Assembly (NCBI GenBank): GCA_013695775.1
Contig: JACCZV010000336.1
Coordinates: 1 to 33,649, forward strand
Direction of reading: 5' to 3'
DNA length: 33,649 bases
DNA from: Chitinophagales bacterium
GTDB lineage: Bacteria; Bacteroidota; Bacteroidia; Chitinophagales; UBA10324
Shown here piece by piece: positions 25,361 to 33,649 of the stretch; within the stretch, counting starts at the first letter, position 1, and each line of letters starts with the position of its first letter. The notes under the pieces were generated by a model. It worked only from the letters and a program-made list of their open reading frames with translations. It was not told where the DNA came from and did not search any database. Position numbers and translations under genes: made by a program.

Positions 25361-26191
25361 ATGGAGAAGATTAGAAAAATGTTGTTTGTAATTATCTTGT
25401 TAATTGCAGCAACATTTCAATTATTCAGCCAGGCAACTGAAACGCTGCCCCGTGATCTTTTTTATGAGAAAACAGGCCCTTCAGAAAAAGAAATTATTCC
25501 ATATGATGATATTCGTGAAGCTGATGTTTTCTGGCACAAGAGAATATGGAGAATAATTGACTCGAGGGAAAAGATCAATTTGCCATTTCAATATGAGGGT
25601 ATTGACTGGAAGGATTTGAAACCTTTAGTTCATATTCTCCGCGATGCCGCTGTTTCGGGTGAGGTAACAGTTTATCAGGAAGACAACTTCAAAACTGTAA
25701 AGTTGCCTACCGATGTGGCCCGTGTAGGCGCCGGCAATGATACCATTCCGTTGACCGATCTCGATGGTAATTATCTAAAAGATACCGTGATGACACGAGA
25801 ATTTGATCCTACTAGGGTTTCGAAATATCGTGTTAAAGAAGACTGGTTTTTTGATGAAGAAACCTCTACAATGCAGGTGCGCATAATGTCCATTGCGCCT
25901 TTATATTACGATGATGAAATTCAACAAGACATTCCGATGTTTTGGGCACATTATCCCACCCTGCGCAATGTGCTTGTAAAGCAGGAAGTTTTCAATCCCC
26001 GCAATGATGCTGTACGGCTTACCTGGGATGATCTGTTTGAGATGCGTTTGTTCGGAAGCTATATCTATAAAGAATCTAACGTCTTCGATAGAAGAATTCA
26101 GGATTATGCCTCGGGCATAGACGCATTGCGGGAATCAGATCGGATAAAGGATGATATCTTTAATTTTGAACATGATCTTTGGTCATATTAA
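25361..26191 (+). CDS. gldN: T9SS/gliding protein GldN (PorN)
   Basis: A 276-residue exported protein with a signal peptide (about 1-24, MLFVIILLIAATFQLFSQ). The mature part has the GldN/PorN features: DIREADVFWHKRIWRIIDSR, EKINLPF, VKEDWFFDEETSTMQVRIM and APLYYD, followed by FWAHYPTLRNVL. GldN joins GldK to form the periplasmic ring and contacts the tip of GldM. It is the last gene of the porP-gldKLMN block. A hairpin with a T-rich tail lies at 26219-26249 before the convergent uvrC. The length is close to the F. johnsoniae and P. gingivalis proteins. No truncation or odd residues seen. Confidence 0.95.
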   Translation: MEKIRKMLFVIILLIAATFQLFSQATETLPRDLFYEKTGPSEKEIIPYDDIREADVFWHKRIWRIIDSREKINLPFQYEGIDWKDLKPLVHILRDAAVSGEVTVYQEDNFKTVKLPTDVARVGAGNDTIPLTDLDGNYLKDTVMTREFDPTRVSKYRVKEDWFFDEETSTMQVRIMSIAPLYYDDEIQQDIPMFWAHYPTLRNVLVKQEVFNPRNDAVRLTWDDLFEMRLFGSYIYKESNVFDRRIQDYASGIDALRESDRIKDDIFNFEHDLWSY

Positions 26192-26218
26192 CTTTTGAAT
26201 AATCGCAAAAGCTTTATA

Positions 26219-26249
26219 AACCTGGTCGATAGATCGGGTTTTGTTTTTT
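26219..26249 (+). terminator. Possible intrinsic terminator after gldN
   Basis: AACC at 26219-26222 and CGAT at 26227-26230 pair with ATCG at 26233-26236 and GGTT at 26237-26240, leaving a four-base bulge on the left arm. The 3' side continues as TTTGTTTTTTG. Position, 28 bp after the gldN stop and before the convergent uvrC stop, suits a terminator for the T9SS operon. The bulge makes it only moderately convincing. Confidence 0.4.
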
Positions 26250-26312
26250 GATAAAATCGTGATTCACTTCACCTGCAACTGATAGTATATTAATGTTTTG
26301 TAGTCATTCTGC

Positions 26313-28136
26313 TTATATATCGTTTTGTATACTCAATGGCTCTTCTGTTCTGAAATATTCACGAATTGTCTTTGTTTTTGCCTTTCCGACCACGCCAATA
26401 AGCTCCTCGTCGCTTGCTGATTTAATCTTTTCAACCGAATGAAAGTGGTGTAGTAGTTTCTCGGCGGTCTTATTAGAAATGCCTCTCACATCAAGCAGTT
26501 CAGAGCGCAGGGTTGCCTTGTCGCGCTTGCTGCGGTGAAAGGTAATTGCAAATCTATGAGCCTCATCACGGATCTGCTGTACAAGCCTTAAAGATGGTGA
26601 ACGCTTATCAATATATAAAGGCAGCGGGTCGTTGGGAAAGTAAATCTCTTCAAGCCTCTTGGCAATTCCTGCTACAGCTACTTTACCGGTAATTCCTAAC
26701 TTTTCAATGCTGTTCATAGCCGCGCTCAGCTGACCTTTTCCGCCATCAATCATTATAAGTTGTGGCAGAGAATGCGCCTCATCAAGCAATCGCTTATATC
26801 TCCGAAACACGATCTCTTCCATTGAGGCGAAATCGTTGGGGCCAGTCACTGTTTTGATGTTAAAATGCCTGTAATCTTTTTTTGAAGGCTTCGCATTTTT
26901 AAACACCACCAAAGATGCTACCGGGTAGTTGCCCTGAAAGTTAGAGTTATCGAAACACTCAATATGCAAAGGCATCTCAGTAAGCCGAAAATCGGTCTGC
27001 AGCTTTGAGAGTAGCCGAAGAGCAGGGGATTGTTTGCTGTATTCACCTCTCTCTTTTTCTTTTGCGCTCAGATAATAATAGAGATTTTTGTCGGAGAGCT
27101 CAAGTAGTTTTTTCTTATCGCCGCGAGACGGAACGGTAACTGCAATCTCCTTATCAGGAAACTCTAAGTGGAAGGGGACAATAATTTCCTTCGAAGTGCT
27201 TTGCAATTGATTTCTCAGTTCGTTGATCACATATTGCATCATCTCATCCTTTTCTTCCTCAATTTTTTTTATGATCTCCACCGTTCGGGCCTGAATAATG
27301 GAGCCATTTACTATTCTCATACAGTTGACGTACGCGTTTTTTTCATCTTCCCGTAAGGAGAACACATCAACATTGGTGATTGTAGGATGCACTACCATCG
27401 ATTTACTCTGGTAATCATGCATAGCATTCAGCTTCTTCCTTAGAAATTCGGCGTCTTCAAATCTGTATGCATCAGCATATTGCTGCATCTCCTGCTTCAG
27501 GTTCTGAATTACCTCAGATAAATTTCCTTTCAGTATATGACGAATCTGTGCTATGCTTTGGTCATAATCCTCTTTGTATTGCCTCGCTTCACAGGGGCCT
27601 TTGCAATTTCCTATATGATACTCCAGACATACCTTAAATTTCCTCGCCTCTATATTTTTTTCCGACAGATTAAGATTGCAAGTTCTCAGGGGATACATTT
27701 TTTTGATGAAATCGAGAATCCCGCGAACGCGCGCTACAGACGTATAAGGACCAAAATATTCCGATCCATCACGCTCAATGTTTCTCGTAAGAAACACCCG
27801 TGGAAAATTTTCCTTCCTGATACAGATGAAAGGATAGCTTTTATCATCCTTGAGATTGATGTTATAGCGTGGCTGAAAATTTTTGATGAAGGTGTTTTCA
27901 AGCAACAACGCATCCTGCTCTGATTCTACTATCGTGAATTCGATACGCTTTGCATGACCTACCATCACACCTGTTTTGTGTTGCTGGTGATTTTTAATGA
28001 AATAACTAGCGACCCGTTTTTTTAAATTTTTCGCTTTTCCTACATATAAAAAGGCATCCGTTTCATCAATGAAGCGATAGACCCCTGGCTCATCTGGAAG
28101 CGTATGAAATACCATTTTAAATTCCTCAGCAGTCAT
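26313..28136 (-). CDS. uvrC: UvrABC excinuclease subunit C
   Basis: A 607-residue nuclease that makes both incisions in nucleotide excision repair. The N-terminal GIY-YIG domain is visible (EPGVYRFIDETDAFLYVGKA, residues 16-35, then KNLKKRV; LENTFIKNFQPRYNI holds the metal-binding Glu). A UVR helix pair follows at ~210-242 (ADAYRFEDAEFLRKKLNAM), then the RNase-H-like second nuclease domain (HIECFDNSNFQG; MIDGGKGQLSAA; RDEAHRFAITFHR) and a C-terminal double helix-hairpin-helix (LLDVRGISNKTAEKLLHHF; VVGKAKTKTIREYF). All catalytic landmarks are present and the length is standard. It is convergent with gldN and divergent from mtgA, so it is a single-gene unit. uvrA is 21 kb away. Confidence 0.97.
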   Translation of the reverse strand: MTAEEFKMVFHTLPDEPGVYRFIDETDAFLYVGKAKNLKKRVASYFIKNHQQHKTGVMVGHAKRIEFTIVESEQDALLLENTFIKNFQPRYNINLKDDKSYPFICIRKENFPRVFLTRNIERDGSEYFGPYTSVARVRGILDFIKKMYPLRTCNLNLSEKNIEARKFKVCLEYHIGNCKGPCEARQYKEDYDQSIAQIRHILKGNLSEVIQNLKQEMQQYADAYRFEDAEFLRKKLNAMHDYQSKSMVVHPTITNVDVFSLREDEKNAYVNCMRIVNGSIIQARTVEIIKKIEEEKDEMMQYVINELRNQLQSTSKEIIVPFHLEFPDKEIAVTVPSRGDKKKLLELSDKNLYYYLSAKEKERGEYSKQSPALRLLSKLQTDFRLTEMPLHIECFDNSNFQGNYPVASLVVFKNAKPSKKDYRHFNIKTVTGPNDFASMEEIVFRRYKRLLDEAHSLPQLIMIDGGKGQLSAAMNSIEKLGITGKVAVAGIAKRLEEIYFPNDPLPLYIDKRSPSLRLVQQIRDEAHRFAITFHRSKRDKATLRSELLDVRGISNKTAEKLLHHFHSVEKIKSASDEELIGVVGKAKTKTIREYFRTEEPLSIQNDI

Positions 28137-28240
28137 CCTGCAAACTTCATAAAAAAAATGACCTGATTATTCCATCCTCTTACCTAATAATGTAGATTTG
28201 TAAGGGTTGATGCTAAACGAAGTTGCATCCACGCCATTGA

Positions 28241-28949
28241 TTGGGGTTAAGAAAGTTCTGTTTGAAATACAATTTTGCCGGGGTGTGGCGAATCTTTAAG
28301 AGAGCATTCATTGGTGTGTTCATCTTTCACCTGCTCTATTTGATTTACTGCAATTGGTTCAACCCTCCTATCACATTAACGCAAGTTAACAGCTTGGTTC
28401 AGGGAGATGGATTAAAAAGAAATTATGTTTCATTTGAAAATATCAGCGCGAACGCAAAACTTGCCATGATAGCAAGTGAAGATCAGATATTTCCCATCGG
28501 GGTTTTGATTTTAAAAGCATTCGGAAAGCGGTAAATCACAATGAAAAGCATCCTTCAGACATAAGGGGAGCGAGTACCATCAGCCATCAGGTAGCTAAAA
28601 ATGTGTTCTTATGGCAAGGCAAGTCATGGTTTCGAAAAGGGCTGGAGGTTTATTTCACATTTATGATTGAGATTGTTTACAGCAAAAAACGTATTCTCGA
28701 TCTTTATTTGAATGTTGCAGAAATGGGAGATGGAATTTTTGGAATTGAGTGCGCCTCACAAATCTATTTCCACAAATCATCAAAAAATCTAACCCGGACT
28801 GAAGCTGCTATGATTGCGGCCTGTCTACCCAATCCTGAAAAATATAAGGTAAAGCCCATGGGAAAATGGGTGGCGAAAAGATTCCCATGGATCCTAAACA
28901 GATGAATCAATTAGATGAGGATCCTGATATTGTTGCATTAGTCAGGTGA
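28241..28949 (+). pseudogene. mtgA: Monofunctional peptidoglycan transglycosylase, disrupted by two one-base losses
   Basis: Three reading-frame pieces join into one full MtgA. Piece one holds the membrane anchor (RAFIGVFIFHLLYLIY) and LAMIASEDQIFP. A base is missing at the C-run 28493-28495, because the next frame continues HRGFDFKSIRKAVNHNEKH, then RGASTISHQVAKN, FLWQGKSWFRKGLEVYFTF, KKRILDLYLNVAEMG and EAAMIAACLPNPEKY. A second base is missing at the A-run near 28896-28899: the frame ends NR-stop, but the shifted frame reads QMNQLDEDPDIVALVR-stop, the family's usual C-terminus. The corrected protein has ~236 residues with all GT51 motifs intact, including the catalytic Glu of EDQ. No nonsense codon occurs otherwise, so decay is very recent or the lesions are sequencing errors in short homopolymers. 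The start is uncertain: TTG 28241 or GTG 28283. Confidence 0.88.
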
Positions 28950-29018
28950 GTTTTTCTTAGCTCTATTTTTGTTTGAATACATTTTAAAATGCTGTCATAA
29001 CCATCACTATTAATATCA

Positions 29019-29690
29019 ATGATAAATTTCGCCGTTCTCATGTTTCGTATGTTTTTAAGTTTAATTATTAATGTTTGCTTACTGGTAAGTTTCGGCTTTT
29101 CACAGGATACTGAATGGAAATTGAGTAAAGATGAGAATGACATAAAAGTTTATAGACGTAAGGTTGAGGGTTTTGCTATCGAAGAATTAAAAACTACTTT
29201 TCTTGTTAAAGCTCCGCTTAACGCCGTTGTGGCTGTAATCAAGGATGCAGACCGCTATTCTGAATGGATCTATTCCTGCGCTGAATCCAAAGTTCTAAAA
29301 AAAATAAATGAGACTGAACAATACCAGTATCTGGTGAATGATGTACCCTATCCATTCAATGACCGCGATATTGCGGTACATTTTAAGATATGGCAGGAGG
29401 CGGAGACAAAAAAAGTATTCACAAGCTCTATCGGTGAGGCTGATTACATTCCCAAAAAGAACGGTCGAATTAGAGTACCCACTTATATTGGGGAGTATGA
29501 GGTAACTCCTTTGTCTAATACCGAGGTAGAGATCAATTATCGCGTGAAGCTCGACCCGGGTGGCAAGATTCCAGAGTGGATGGTAAATTTATTCATAGTA
29601 AAAGGCCCCTATGAATCGAGTCTGAATATGAGGGAAAGAATAGAGAGCGGCGAATATGATGAAGCTCAGTTTGATTTCCTGCAAAATTAA
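29019..29690 (+). CDS. Exported START-domain (lipid-binding-like) protein
   Basis: A 223-residue protein with an N-terminal signal peptide ending near FGFSQ, which works from either the ATG at 29019 or that at 29040. The mature ~190 residues match the START/SRPBCC helix-grip fold: WKLSKDENDIKVYRRKVEG, then KAPLNAVVAVIKDADRYSEW, VPYPFNDRDIAVHFKIWQE, and VEINYRVKLDPGGKIPEWM followed by NLFIVKGPYESSLNMRE. START domains form a deep hydrophobic pocket for lipids; bacterial members have rarely been studied and their ligands are mostly unknown. Export suggests it acts in the periplasm. It follows mtgA by 69 bp and ends at a strong hairpin shared with PBP1A, placing it among cell-wall genes, although a link is only positional. 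Confidence 0.85.
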   Translation: MINFAVLMFRMFLSLIINVCLLVSFGFSQDTEWKLSKDENDIKVYRRKVEGFAIEELKTTFLVKAPLNAVVAVIKDADRYSEWIYSCAESKVLKKINETEQYQYLVNDVPYPFNDRDIAVHFKIWQEAETKKVFTSSIGEADYIPKKNGRIRVPTYIGEYEVTPLSNTEVEINYRVKLDPGGKIPEWMVNLFIVKGPYESSLNMRERIESGEYDEAQFDFLQN

Positions 29691-29696
29691 TGAGGC

Positions 29697-29737
29697 TTGA
29701 AGACCATAATCAGTACTGATTATTATCTGGTCTTCAA
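29697..29737. terminator. Nested-palindrome bidirectional terminator between START gene and PBP1A
   Basis: The arms TTGAAGACCA (29697-29706) and TGGTCTTCAA (29728-29737) are perfectly complementary over 10 bp. Inside them lies a second perfect 16-bp palindrome, TAATCAGTACTGATTA (29707-29722), then a 5-base spacer. The structure begins 6 bp after the plus-strand stop and overlaps the stop codon of the minus-strand PBP1A gene (29734-29736). It can fold on either strand, so it likely ends both convergent transcripts. The flanking T-tract is weak, which leaves the possibility that it mainly protects 3' ends. Confidence 0.65.
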
Positions 29738-31944
29738 TTATCCGTTCCGAATATAAAATCAGTGCTTTGCTGTCCCGTTCCACTATATTTAGAACAATCT
29801 GTTTCGATGGTAGAAATACCTTCCGGCACTGTAAAGTGTGCATCAGGTGAGATGTTTAATGTTTTATCAGCATAGCAGCGTTTAAGAAAATATGCCCAAA
29901 CGGGCAGAGCCATATTAGCACCTTGTCCATAGAAGGTGGAGCGGAAACGGATGATGCGGTCCTCGCCACCTACCCAGCATCCGCCCGCTAATTGCGGCGT
30001 TATTCCTATAAACCAGCCATCCGTATTGTCCTGCGTGGTACCCGTTTTACCTCCCATTTCCGAAGTAATTCCAAACCGGTTGCGGAGGCGCTGGGCTGTT
30101 CCGCTATTCACTACTTTTTCAAGCATATTTACCATCACATAAGCCACCTGTTCGGAGATTACCTCCACATGCTTAGTGGTGAAATCCTGGATTACAGAAC
30201 CTTTATTGTCTTCAATTCTTGTGATGTACTGAGGCTTGGTATAAACCCCCTGATTGGCAAAAGTTGCATATGCACCGGTCATCTCATAAACCGAGATGTC
30301 GGGAACACCTAAACAGATAGAAGGATAAGGAGGCATTTCACTGATAATCCCCATGCGGCGCGACAGATCTATCATAGGCTGAGGACCGAGCTGCTTCATT
30401 AAGAAGGCACTGATGGTGTTTATGGATCCTTGCAATCCCTGGTATAAGGTAACCATCCCTCCATACCTGCCGTCAGAATTAGAGGGGGTCCAGTTTTCAA
30501 ATTCTGGAAACGAAACCTTTTCATTGGGTACCTGAAAACAGGGAGAGTATCCATTGTCGATCGCTACTGTATAAAGGATCGGTTTGATAGTAGATCCTAC
30601 CTGCCGCTTGGCGTTGATGTTAACATGATCATATTGGAAATAGTGATGGTTGATGCCACCTACCCAGGCAACTACATAGCCAGTGACAGGATCCATAACC
30701 ATAAAACCGCAATGAAGGAAGAATTTATAGTACTTTATAGAGTCGTACGGAGTCATTGTGGTATCGCGTTCCCCTTTATATGAAAACACCGTCATGGGCG
30801 TCTTTACATGAAAAGCTTTGACAATAGAATCTTCAGAGATTCCGGCAGCCTTCATAACAGACCAGCGCTCACTTTGCTTCATGGCATCAATGATGTATTT
30901 CTCCTTTTTGCCCCATGGCACGCTTCCCTTATAGCTTTTATTAAACTGTGCCTGCAAGTCTTTCATATGTTGCTGCACGGCAGCTTCTGCATGTTGCTGC
31001 AGCTTATTATTAATGGTGGTATAAATGCGCAAACCATCCTTATAGATGCTGTACTGAGTACCGTCCGCCTTTGGATGTTCTTTAAAGAACTGTGCAAGAT
31101 CCTGACGAAGAAATTCGCGGAAATATGTGGCAACACCTTCATTGTGATCAGGGTTGGTATAAGCCAATTTAATTGGCAGCCACTTCAAAGAATCATATTC
31201 ACTGATTGAGATGTAATCATATTTCTTCATCTGCGACAGCACCACATTTCTTCTTTTAAATGAATTATTCAAGTGACGCCGGGGGTTGTAAATAGTACTT
31301 CCCTGAAGCATCCCGATAAGCACAGCCGCCTCTTCCACATGAAGCGAATCAGGAGATTTATTGAAATACGTACGGGCGGCTGAATTAATGCCAAAAGAGT
31401 TCTCACTGAATTCCACTGTCTGCAGGTAAAGGTTTAGGATTTCATCTTTAGTATACCGGCGCTCAAGCTTTATGGCAATTACCCATTCTTTTAATTTGGA
31501 AAGGATGGTTGTAAAAACATTTGCGTTGCGCGGGCGGGGGAACAGATTCTTGGCAAGCTGCTGGGTGATGGTGCTGCCACCACGCTGATCTCCAAGAATT
31601 GTTGAGACTAAAGCCGCAAACTGACCCCAGTAATCGATTCCCGAGTGCTTATAGAATCTAACATCTTCTGTAGCGATTAAGCAGTTTTGTATGATCTTGG
31701 GAATTTCATTAAAGGATGAAGTGGACCTGTTTTGATAGTAATATTTTCCCAAGAGCACGCCGTCTGATGAATATACTTCTGTTGCAAGGGAGTTGCGGGG
31801 ATTCTCAATCTCATCAAATGATGGCATTTTTCCAAAGGCACCCACGGCAGCAAGTAATAACAGTATAAGAAAGAGTCCCACACTCCCCAATACAACATAC
31901 CAGAAGTATTTAAGTACATTTCTTACAGAATACTTTTTCACCAT
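29734..31944 (-). CDS. Class A penicillin-binding protein (PBP1A-like, bifunctional)
   Basis: A 736-residue bifunctional peptidoglycan synthase. Numbering from the ATG at 31944 (a TTG one codon earlier is ignored), there is a membrane anchor at ~12-36. The GT51 glycosyltransferase has catalytic Glu93 in ATEDVRFYKHSGID, GGSTITQQLAKN (122-133) and RRYTKDEILNLYLQTVEF. The transpeptidase domain has the SxxK motif Ser451-Thr-Ile-Lys454, SxN as Ser507-Ile-Asn509, and KTG at 633-635 in GGKTGTTQD. All are intact. It polymerises and cross-links cell wall at the outer face of the inner membrane. With mtgA broken nearby, it would be the window's only intact glycosyltransferase. The stop lies inside the 29697-29737 palindrome. 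The porW-like gene, also on the minus strand, ends 177 bp upstream of it. Confidence 0.95.
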   Translation of the reverse strand: MVKKYSVRNVLKYFWYVVLGSVGLFLILLLLAAVGAFGKMPSFDEIENPRNSLATEVYSSDGVLLGKYYYQNRSTSSFNEIPKIIQNCLIATEDVRFYKHSGIDYWGQFAALVSTILGDQRGGSTITQQLAKNLFPRPRNANVFTTILSKLKEWVIAIKLERRYTKDEILNLYLQTVEFSENSFGINSAARTYFNKSPDSLHVEEAAVLIGMLQGSTIYNPRRHLNNSFKRRNVVLSQMKKYDYISISEYDSLKWLPIKLAYTNPDHNEGVATYFREFLRQDLAQFFKEHPKADGTQYSIYKDGLRIYTTINNKLQQHAEAAVQQHMKDLQAQFNKSYKGSVPWGKKEKYIIDAMKQSERWSVMKAAGISEDSIVKAFHVKTPMTVFSYKGERDTTMTPYDSIKYYKFFLHCGFMVMDPVTGYVVAWVGGINHHYFQYDHVNINAKRQVGSTIKPILYTVAIDNGYSPCFQVPNEKVSFPEFENWTPSNSDGRYGGMVTLYQGLQGSINTISAFLMKQLGPQPMIDLSRRMGIISEMPPYPSICLGVPDISVYEMTGAYATFANQGVYTKPQYITRIEDNKGSVIQDFTTKHVEVISEQVAYVMVNMLEKVVNSGTAQRLRNRFGITSEMGGKTGTTQDNTDGWFIGITPQLAGGCWVGGEDRIIRFRSTFYGQGANMALPVWAYFLKRCYADKTLNISPDAHFTVPEGISTIETDCSKYSGTGQQSTDFIFGTDN

Positions 31945-32121
31945 CAATTCATCGGATTGCGTTGTGTTTTACAGGGATGCAAATAACGCAAAGTTGATGC
32001 TGATTTTTTTGAGGAATACCTTACCCATGTGCACATTGTTCTTTACATATTTCAAAATGTAATCGGAATCAGCAATTTGTCGGATATAAATTTCAATGCT
32101 GATAACTATAAGTGAATATCC

Positions 32122-33649
32122 TTATTCCTCATTGCCTTCCCCGCTATTGCTCTCCTCCCCTTCATAATTCTTCGAAAAGAACTCTATATATTCGGCTACA
32201 TTTTTTCTTTTGTAGAATAAAGGGAAATTTTTATCATCGATAATGAACATATCATAACCAATATCTTCCACCTGCTCAAAAAATGTTTCTGATTCGAGAA
32301 TCTCATAATAATAATTCATAGCATCCTCAATGTTTTTCATTTGTTTCACTACAATCATTTGCGTTTTAGTATTAAGCAATTGTGGTGCAACTTTCAGGTT
32401 GTCTAGTGAATGCGATATCGTGTTGAAATTGGCAAGTGAATCTGATACGGCTTTTGTTTTGGGTGAAATGGTATTAAACACTACTACAAAATATTGGGGA
32501 TTGTTTGAATGCATTGTATAGGGTGAAACATTTTCTGCGTCATCATCTTTTTTTAAGGAGTCTGATTCTATAATTTCTGTATTTGCTACCTCCACTCCCA
32601 GCTCCATAAGAATTTCCACCGCCTTGTCATGCACTTCACCAGAAGGATACTTTCTTGTTAAAGAATCCAGGGCCTCAATGTAGGATTGCCGTCCATCGGT
32701 TTTTCCTACTGTCATTGCCTGGAGCAATTCAAATTTTCCCTGCAACGGGTTTGGCATGAATAAGCTGTCGGCAGAGCGAATACGGCTCATTACATCAGCA
32801 TATTGTTCTGCAACAAAATAATCATATGTCGACGCATAATATATATTCAATTCTTCGCTCTTCTTTTCACTGTTACGAATGTATTGAGGGTCTGTTAATA
32901 CTTTTGCAAAATCAGTAGATGCAAAATCGGATAAAAGCCGCTGTTTATAATCTTGAGCTTTTGCTGAAGCGCCTGTCTGCTCATACAAAAGATATAGGCT
33001 GTAATATACCTGCGGTACATTCTCATTATCAGGATAACGGGCGGCTAGCTTTTCAAAGGTTTCAATGGACCGAGGAAAATCCCTGAGGCCATCCTTGTAA
33101 ATAGTTCCGAGAGAATAATAGGCATTGAAAATCGAATTGTTTGAAGCCGTCATTTTTTCGGGCGTGAGCGGAATACTTTCAAGCATGGTTTCCCTCGAAG
33201 CACTCTCAGAGGAGACGTCAGCAGTCTCTGAATCAGGGTTCTCTGGGTCGAGGTTGTCGCCGGCAATGTCTCCGGAAATTGATTTTTTATTGCCTCGCCG
33301 CCAGTTATCTTCCATGTTACGGTTGCCCCATTTTTTTTTAAAATCATTATACCCGGTTCCCTTAGTGGCTGTATTATAAAAATACCAACTGCCCGTTGAG
33401 CTTGTCTGATTTCCCGGTAACTCCTGGGCCTGCTGGGTTTGGAGGTTCAGCAAAGTATCCTGTTGAGCAGATTGCTGTCTTTTTTCAATTTCAGCCAGCG
33501 CATTGTTGATAATTTTGTTCCGCTCCTTTTCACCCATTTTAGCAAGCTTTTGCAAGCTGTCCTGACGTAAAATGATGTTCATCTCATAAACTACCTTATC
33601 AAGGACTGATTTAATCTCTATTACACGTTCTAGCGTATCGAATTTGGGA
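32122..33649 (-). CDS. porW: PorW/SprE-type T9SS lipoprotein, C-terminal part (runs off the window)
   Basis: The reading frame is open to the window edge (the last plus-strand base is inside the gene), so the N-terminus with signal peptide and most TPR repeats is missing; ~508 residues are present. An ATG at 33582 is internal: the codons before it read FDTLERVIEIKSVLDKVVYE. Recognisable PorW/SprE features are LRQDSLQKLAKM, GSWYFYNTATKGTGYNDFKK and KWGNRNMEDNWRRGNK. TPR-like units follow: FNAYYSLGTIYKDGLRDFPR, SIETFEKLAARYPDNENVPQ and VYYSLYLLYEQTG. The C-terminal domain has YFVVVFNTISPKTKAV and MFIIDDKNFPLFY. In P. gingivalis and F. johnsoniae this outer-membrane lipoprotein is needed for T9SS secretion and is thought to link the translocon to the PorKLMN complex. 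The tail is acidic (EGEESNSGEGNEE). Assignment is firm, the symbol (porW versus sprE) less so. Confidence 0.88.
   Translation of the reverse strand, partial: PKFDTLERVIEIKSVLDKVVYEMNIILRQDSLQKLAKMGEKERNKIINNALAEIEKRQQSAQQDTLLNLQTQQAQELPGNQTSSTGSWYFYNTATKGTGYNDFKKKWGNRNMEDNWRRGNKKSISGDIAGDNLDPENPDSETADVSSESASRETMLESIPLTPEKMTASNNSIFNAYYSLGTIYKDGLRDFPRSIETFEKLAARYPDNENVPQVYYSLYLLYEQTGASAKAQDYKQRLLSDFASTDFAKVLTDPQYIRNSEKKSEELNIYYASTYDYFVAEQYADVMSRIRSADSLFMPNPLQGKFELLQAMTVGKTDGRQSYIEALDSLTRKYPSGEVHDKAVEILMELGVEVANTEIIESDSLKKDDDAENVSPYTMHSNNPQYFVVVFNTISPKTKAVSDSLANFNTISHSLDNLKVAPQLLNTKTQMIVVKQMKNIEDAMNYYYEILESETFFEQVEDIGYDMFIIDDKNFPLFYKRKNVAEYIEFFSKNYEGEESNSGEGNEE

Noticed and set aside
28193..28200. 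TAGATTTG before mtgA as a Bacteroidota -7 box.
   Set aside because: It matches TAnnTTTG, but no TTTG/TTG box lies at the proper distance upstream, so it is suggestive at best.

Overview
The window comes from a member of the Bacteroidota, most likely a Chitinophagia/Sphingobacteriia-like lineage. The main evidence is a complete porP-gldK-gldL-gldM-gldN block for the type IX secretion system (T9SS) and gliding motor, a PorW/SprE-type lipoprotein at the right edge, a DUF4271 membrane protein next to a HemD-like protein, a Bacteroidota-style ECF sigma factor, and starts that mostly lack a Shine-Dalgarno sequence. There is no prophage, CRISPR array, insertion sequence or obvious defence island. 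Most of the window is chromosomal backbone.

Left part (1-8.2 kb): the 3' end of nadC, an enoyl-CoA hydratase, endonuclease IV (nfo), the wreck of a toxin-antitoxin pair on the minus strand (1930-2365), uvrA (minus), an ECF sigma factor with three inverted repeats upstream and a small acidic partner-like protein downstream, endonuclease III (nth), then about 670 bp of gene-free DNA built from a degenerate intergenic repeat, and tRNA-Phe(GAA) on the minus strand.

Middle part (8.2-20.2 kb): a small two-helix membrane protein, a class III PLP aminotransferase, a seven-bladed Ycf48-like lipoprotein, a flavin reductase-like protein, lysS, a secreted leucine-rich-repeat protein, hemW (minus), and a tight run of an Omp85-family outer-membrane protein, a DUF4271 protein and a HemD-like protein (12 and 15 bp gaps).

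Right part (20.3-33.6 kb): porP/sprF, gldK, gldL, gldM and gldN in the order of the Porphyromonas gingivalis porPKLMN operon. Convergent to them is uvrC. Next come mtgA, broken by two one-base homopolymer contractions, a START-domain exported protein, a large nested-palindrome terminator, PBP1A (minus), and a porW/sprE-like gene (minus) that runs off the window.

Functionally, GldL/GldM form the inner-membrane, proton-driven motor, GldK/GldN the periplasmic ring, and PorP/SprF and PorW the outer-membrane-associated parts of one T9SS. The ECF sigma factor resembles the conserved family that includes SigP, so it might regulate the T9SS, but that is inference. I found no convincing novel multi-gene system. 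The best leads are the decayed toxin-antitoxin pair, the doubly frameshifted mtgA (real decay or sequencing error), the repeat family at 7.5-8.1 kb, the Omp85-DUF4271-HemD cluster beside the T9SS genes, and the palindromes upstream of the sigma gene.
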